Assembly (NCBI GenBank): GCA_003448835.1
Contig: DLXM01000036.1
Coordinates: forward strand, 1 to 7,429
Source of the DNA: Bacteroidota bacterium
GTDB taxonomy: Bacteria; Bacteroidota; Rhodothermia; Balneolales; HLUCCA01
Reading direction: 5' to 3'
Length of the DNA: 7,429 nucleotides
Shown here piece after piece: positions 5,317 through 7,429 of this stretch. Numbering within the stretch: the stretch's first letter is position 1; every line of letters begins with the position of its first letter. The translations under genes were made by a program, and so were the position numbers. The notes under the pieces are model-generated. The model was not told where the DNA came from, searched no databases, and saw nothing but the letters and a program-made list of their open reading frames with translations.

Positions 5317-7429
5317 ATGAGTTTCAGAACCTACAAAGTGATGGTGCTGTTCGTATGTTTAATTTTGGGTGCTCAGTTTGCCTATGCTCAGGGAACTTTG
5401 AGAGGTACAGTAACAGATGCTAATAATAATGAAGACCTCATTGGAGCAAGTGTTTTGCTTCAAATAGATGGTGATACCAGAACTAGAGGTGCAAATGCCG
5501 GACTTGATGGCGGGTTCGTATTTGAAAACCTTTCTGCTGGAACTTATATCCTACGAGTAACTTATGTTGGATATTTGGAACAACGCATTACGGATATTGA
5601 AATAGTCAATGGAGAAACTACCACCATCGATGTCAGAATGACAGCAGGTGTAAGTTTGAATCCAGTTGTTTTTAGTGCTTCCCGATACGAGGAAAGTATT
5701 TTAGATGCGCCGGTCTCAATTGAGTCAATGGATATCCTTGCGATTGGTCAAGTTGCAACAGACAGTTACTATAAGTCTTTGGGCAACTTAAAAGGTGTTG
5801 ATATCACTTCCAGCTCTATCAACTTCCAAATTATCAACTCACGTGGATTTAACTCTACCGGGAATACCCGTATGGTTCAGTTGATTGATGGGATGGATAC
5901 TCAGGCTCCGGCTTTGAACTTCCCAATTGGAAACTTGAATGGTCCATCGGAGTTGGATATCGCGAATATTGAGTATATCCCCGGTGCCTCATCTGCGCTT
6001 TATGGACCTAATGCATTCAGTGGAATTTTGCTAATCAACAGTAAAAGTCCGTTCGATTATCCCGGTACTAGTTTCATGGTTCGAACCGGTGTGAATCACA
6101 TGAATGGTAATGGAGATCTTGGTGAACCGGAAAGTCCGGAGCCGATGTATGAGTTTTCTGTGCGCCACGCACAAGTTTTTGCCGATAAATGGGCAGCAAA
6201 ACTCAATTTCAGCTATAGTAAAGCAACAGATTGGCATGGAATTGATTATAGTGACAAAAATGGCGCAGGTTGGAATGCATCTTATAAAAATCCTGGATAT
6301 GATGGTGTCCACATGTTTGGAGATGATGGCTCGTTTAACATTGGCTTGTTAGGACTAAGTGCCCCAAACAGACAAGCAATTGCGGCCAATATCAGTGCAA
6401 GTACCGGTGGAGCGATTCCAACTGCATTGGCAGAAATGTATGTTGCTTCACTTCCTGCTCAGCCAGTAAACAGAACGGGTTATCAGGAACGCCACCTGGT
6501 GGATTACGGTGCAGAGAATATGAAGGTCAATGCTTCGCTTCACTACCGTTTAAGTCAATACGTCGAAGCCAGCTATACATTTAACTATGGTTTCGGAACT
6601 TCGATTTATACGGGTGCTCAGCGATATAGCTTAAATAATTTTTATATCGCTCAACACAAACTTGAGTTGACCGGTGATAATTTCATGGTTCGCGCTTATG
6701 GAACTTTTGAAGATTCAGGTGACTCTTATATTGCCGATTTCATCGGATATTCTGTCAACGAGCAGTATCGTCCGAATACACTTTGGTTCGGTACATACGG
6801 TGGGACATTTGCCGGTGGATTATTACAGGCCGCAATGGCTGCGCAAGGTGGAGATCCATCCTATAATCCTGCAACAGTACAAGCACTGTTGAGTAATCCA
6901 CAACTCGTAGCTCAATTACACGCTGCTGCACGTGCTGCTGCTGATGTTGGTCGATATGAGCCGGGTACTTCTCAATTTGATGGAGCAGTCGAAATGGCAA
7001 GAGGCGCACGGGTTCCGGATGGTGCTTTGTTTGACGATCAGTCCAGATTCTACATGACTGAAGGTGAATATGATTTTAAAAATGATATCAGTTTTGTTGA
7101 TATGCAAATTGGTGCGAGTTTCAAACAGTATCAGTTACGTTCAAACGGTACCATTTTTGATGATGCCGGTGGAGTGAACATCAATGAGTATGGTGCCTAT
7201 CTTCAAGCTGGTAAGTCATTATTTGAAGATCGTTTGAGATTGAACGGATCAGTTCGATATGATAAAAATGAAAATTTCGACGGACAATTTAGTCCTCGCC
7301 TATCTTCAGTACTTACTGTTGCTGACGGACATAATTTCCGTGCTTCATATCAGACCGGTTTTCGAAACCCAACAACCCAGGGACAATACATTGATTTGAA
7401 TGTAATTACAGCAAGATTACTTGGTGGTT
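5317..7429 (+). CDS. TonB-dependent outer-membrane receptor, 3' end beyond window
   Basis: The frame is open from the ATG at 5317 to the window edge: 704 codons with no stop. Residues 1-24 are a Sec signal peptide (hydrophobic core 8-19, likely cleavage after AYA). Residues 26-108 form a carboxypeptidase-regulatory-like beta-sandwich, with GTVTD near its start, then LSAGTYILRVTYVGY (72-86). A short linker (PVVFSASRYEE, 116-126) leads into the plug, about 125-245: SRGF 175-178, LIDGMD 189-194, NIEYIPGASSALYG 217-230 and NAFSGILLI 232-240. The beta-barrel follows to the end; full-length relatives are about 900-1000 residues, so much of the barrel is missing here. These receptors import scarce substrates across the outer membrane using TonB-ExbB-ExbD energy. 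The substrate cannot be told from this part, and no SusD-like gene is in view. An alanine-rich stretch at about 536-543 interrupts the barrel and is probably in an extracellular loop. The gene has its own leader and is probably separately transcribed. Confidence 0.95.
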   Translation, partial: MSFRTYKVMVLFVCLILGAQFAYAQGTLRGTVTDANNNEDLIGASVLLQIDGDTRTRGANAGLDGGFVFENLSAGTYILRVTYVGYLEQRITDIEIVNGETTTIDVRMTAGVSLNPVVFSASRYEESILDAPVSIESMDILAIGQVATDSYYKSLGNLKGVDITSSSINFQIINSRGFNSTGNTRMVQLIDGMDTQAPALNFPIGNLNGPSELDIANIEYIPGASSALYGPNAFSGILLINSKSPFDYPGTSFMVRTGVNHMNGNGDLGEPESPEPMYEFSVRHAQVFADKWAAKLNFSYSKATDWHGIDYSDKNGAGWNASYKNPGYDGVHMFGDDGSFNIGLLGLSAPNRQAIAANISASTGGAIPTALAEMYVASLPAQPVNRTGYQERHLVDYGAENMKVNASLHYRLSQYVEASYTFNYGFGTSIYTGAQRYSLNNFYIAQHKLELTGDNFMVRAYGTFEDSGDSYIADFIGYSVNEQYRPNTLWFGTYGGTFAGGLLQAAMAAQGGDPSYNPATVQALLSNPQLVAQLHAAARAAADVGRYEPGTSQFDGAVEMARGARVPDGALFDDQSRFYMTEGEYDFKNDISFVDMQIGASFKQYQLRSNGTIFDDAGGVNINEYGAYLQAGKSLFEDRLRLNGSVRYDKNENFDGQFSPRLSSVLTVADGHNFRASYQTGFRNPTTQGQYIDLNVITARLLGG

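Noticed and set aside
6104..6352. Out-of-frame plus- and minus-strand frames inside the TonB receptor (also 6031-6312, 6674-6892, 6755-7009, 6916-7107)
   Set aside because: The receptor frame is continuous with clear plug and barrel features. These frames are shadows without domains.

Overview
The window looks like chromosomal DNA of a Bacteroidota or Balneolota (FCB group) bacterium. The evidence is a TonB-dependent receptor with an N-terminal carboxypeptidase-regulatory-like domain, several lipoproteins or secreted proteins of the six-bladed beta-propeller type, and start codons mostly without a strong Shine-Dalgarno sequence. The phylum is inferred from gene content; no rRNA or other decisive marker is present. 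All genes I support are on the + strand. I see no tRNA, rRNA, CRISPR array, transposase or phage gene.

Layout. (1) 1-580: the C-terminal part of a six-bladed beta-propeller protein. It has lost its N-terminal half and has no good start codon. (2) 581-927: a stretch without an intact gene. It holds a 15-bp inverted repeat and the relic of a lipoprotein signal peptide that stops three residues after its lipobox cysteine. A 14-bp direct repeat sits just upstream of both broken coding pieces. (3) 928-3291: two tandem, clearly homologous lipoprotein genes encoding six-bladed beta-propellers, by eye more A+T-rich than the flanking genes. The pair is bracketed by an identical 10-bp sequence at 844-853 and 3301-3310. 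(4) 3370-4368: tsaD, the tRNA N6-threonylcarbamoyladenosine (t6A) transferase subunit, a complete housekeeping gene. (5) 4421-4489: a perfect or near-perfect 8-bp tandem repeat of about 8.6 units, just upstream of (6) 4514-5164, a protein I do not recognise. (7) 5165-5316: a leader with a possible promoter and a tight hairpin, followed by (8) 5317-7429, a TonB-dependent outer-membrane receptor that runs off the window.

How the genes relate. tsaD is a core translation gene with no functional tie to its neighbours. The propeller genes at the left look like an evolving, locally duplicating and decaying family: one truncated copy, one signal-peptide relic and two intact recent duplicates. The TonB receptor starts its own transcription unit. 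I do not see a coherent new defence, secretion or mobile system. The points most worth checking are the duplicating propeller locus with its flanking repeats, and the octamer array ahead of the unknown gene.
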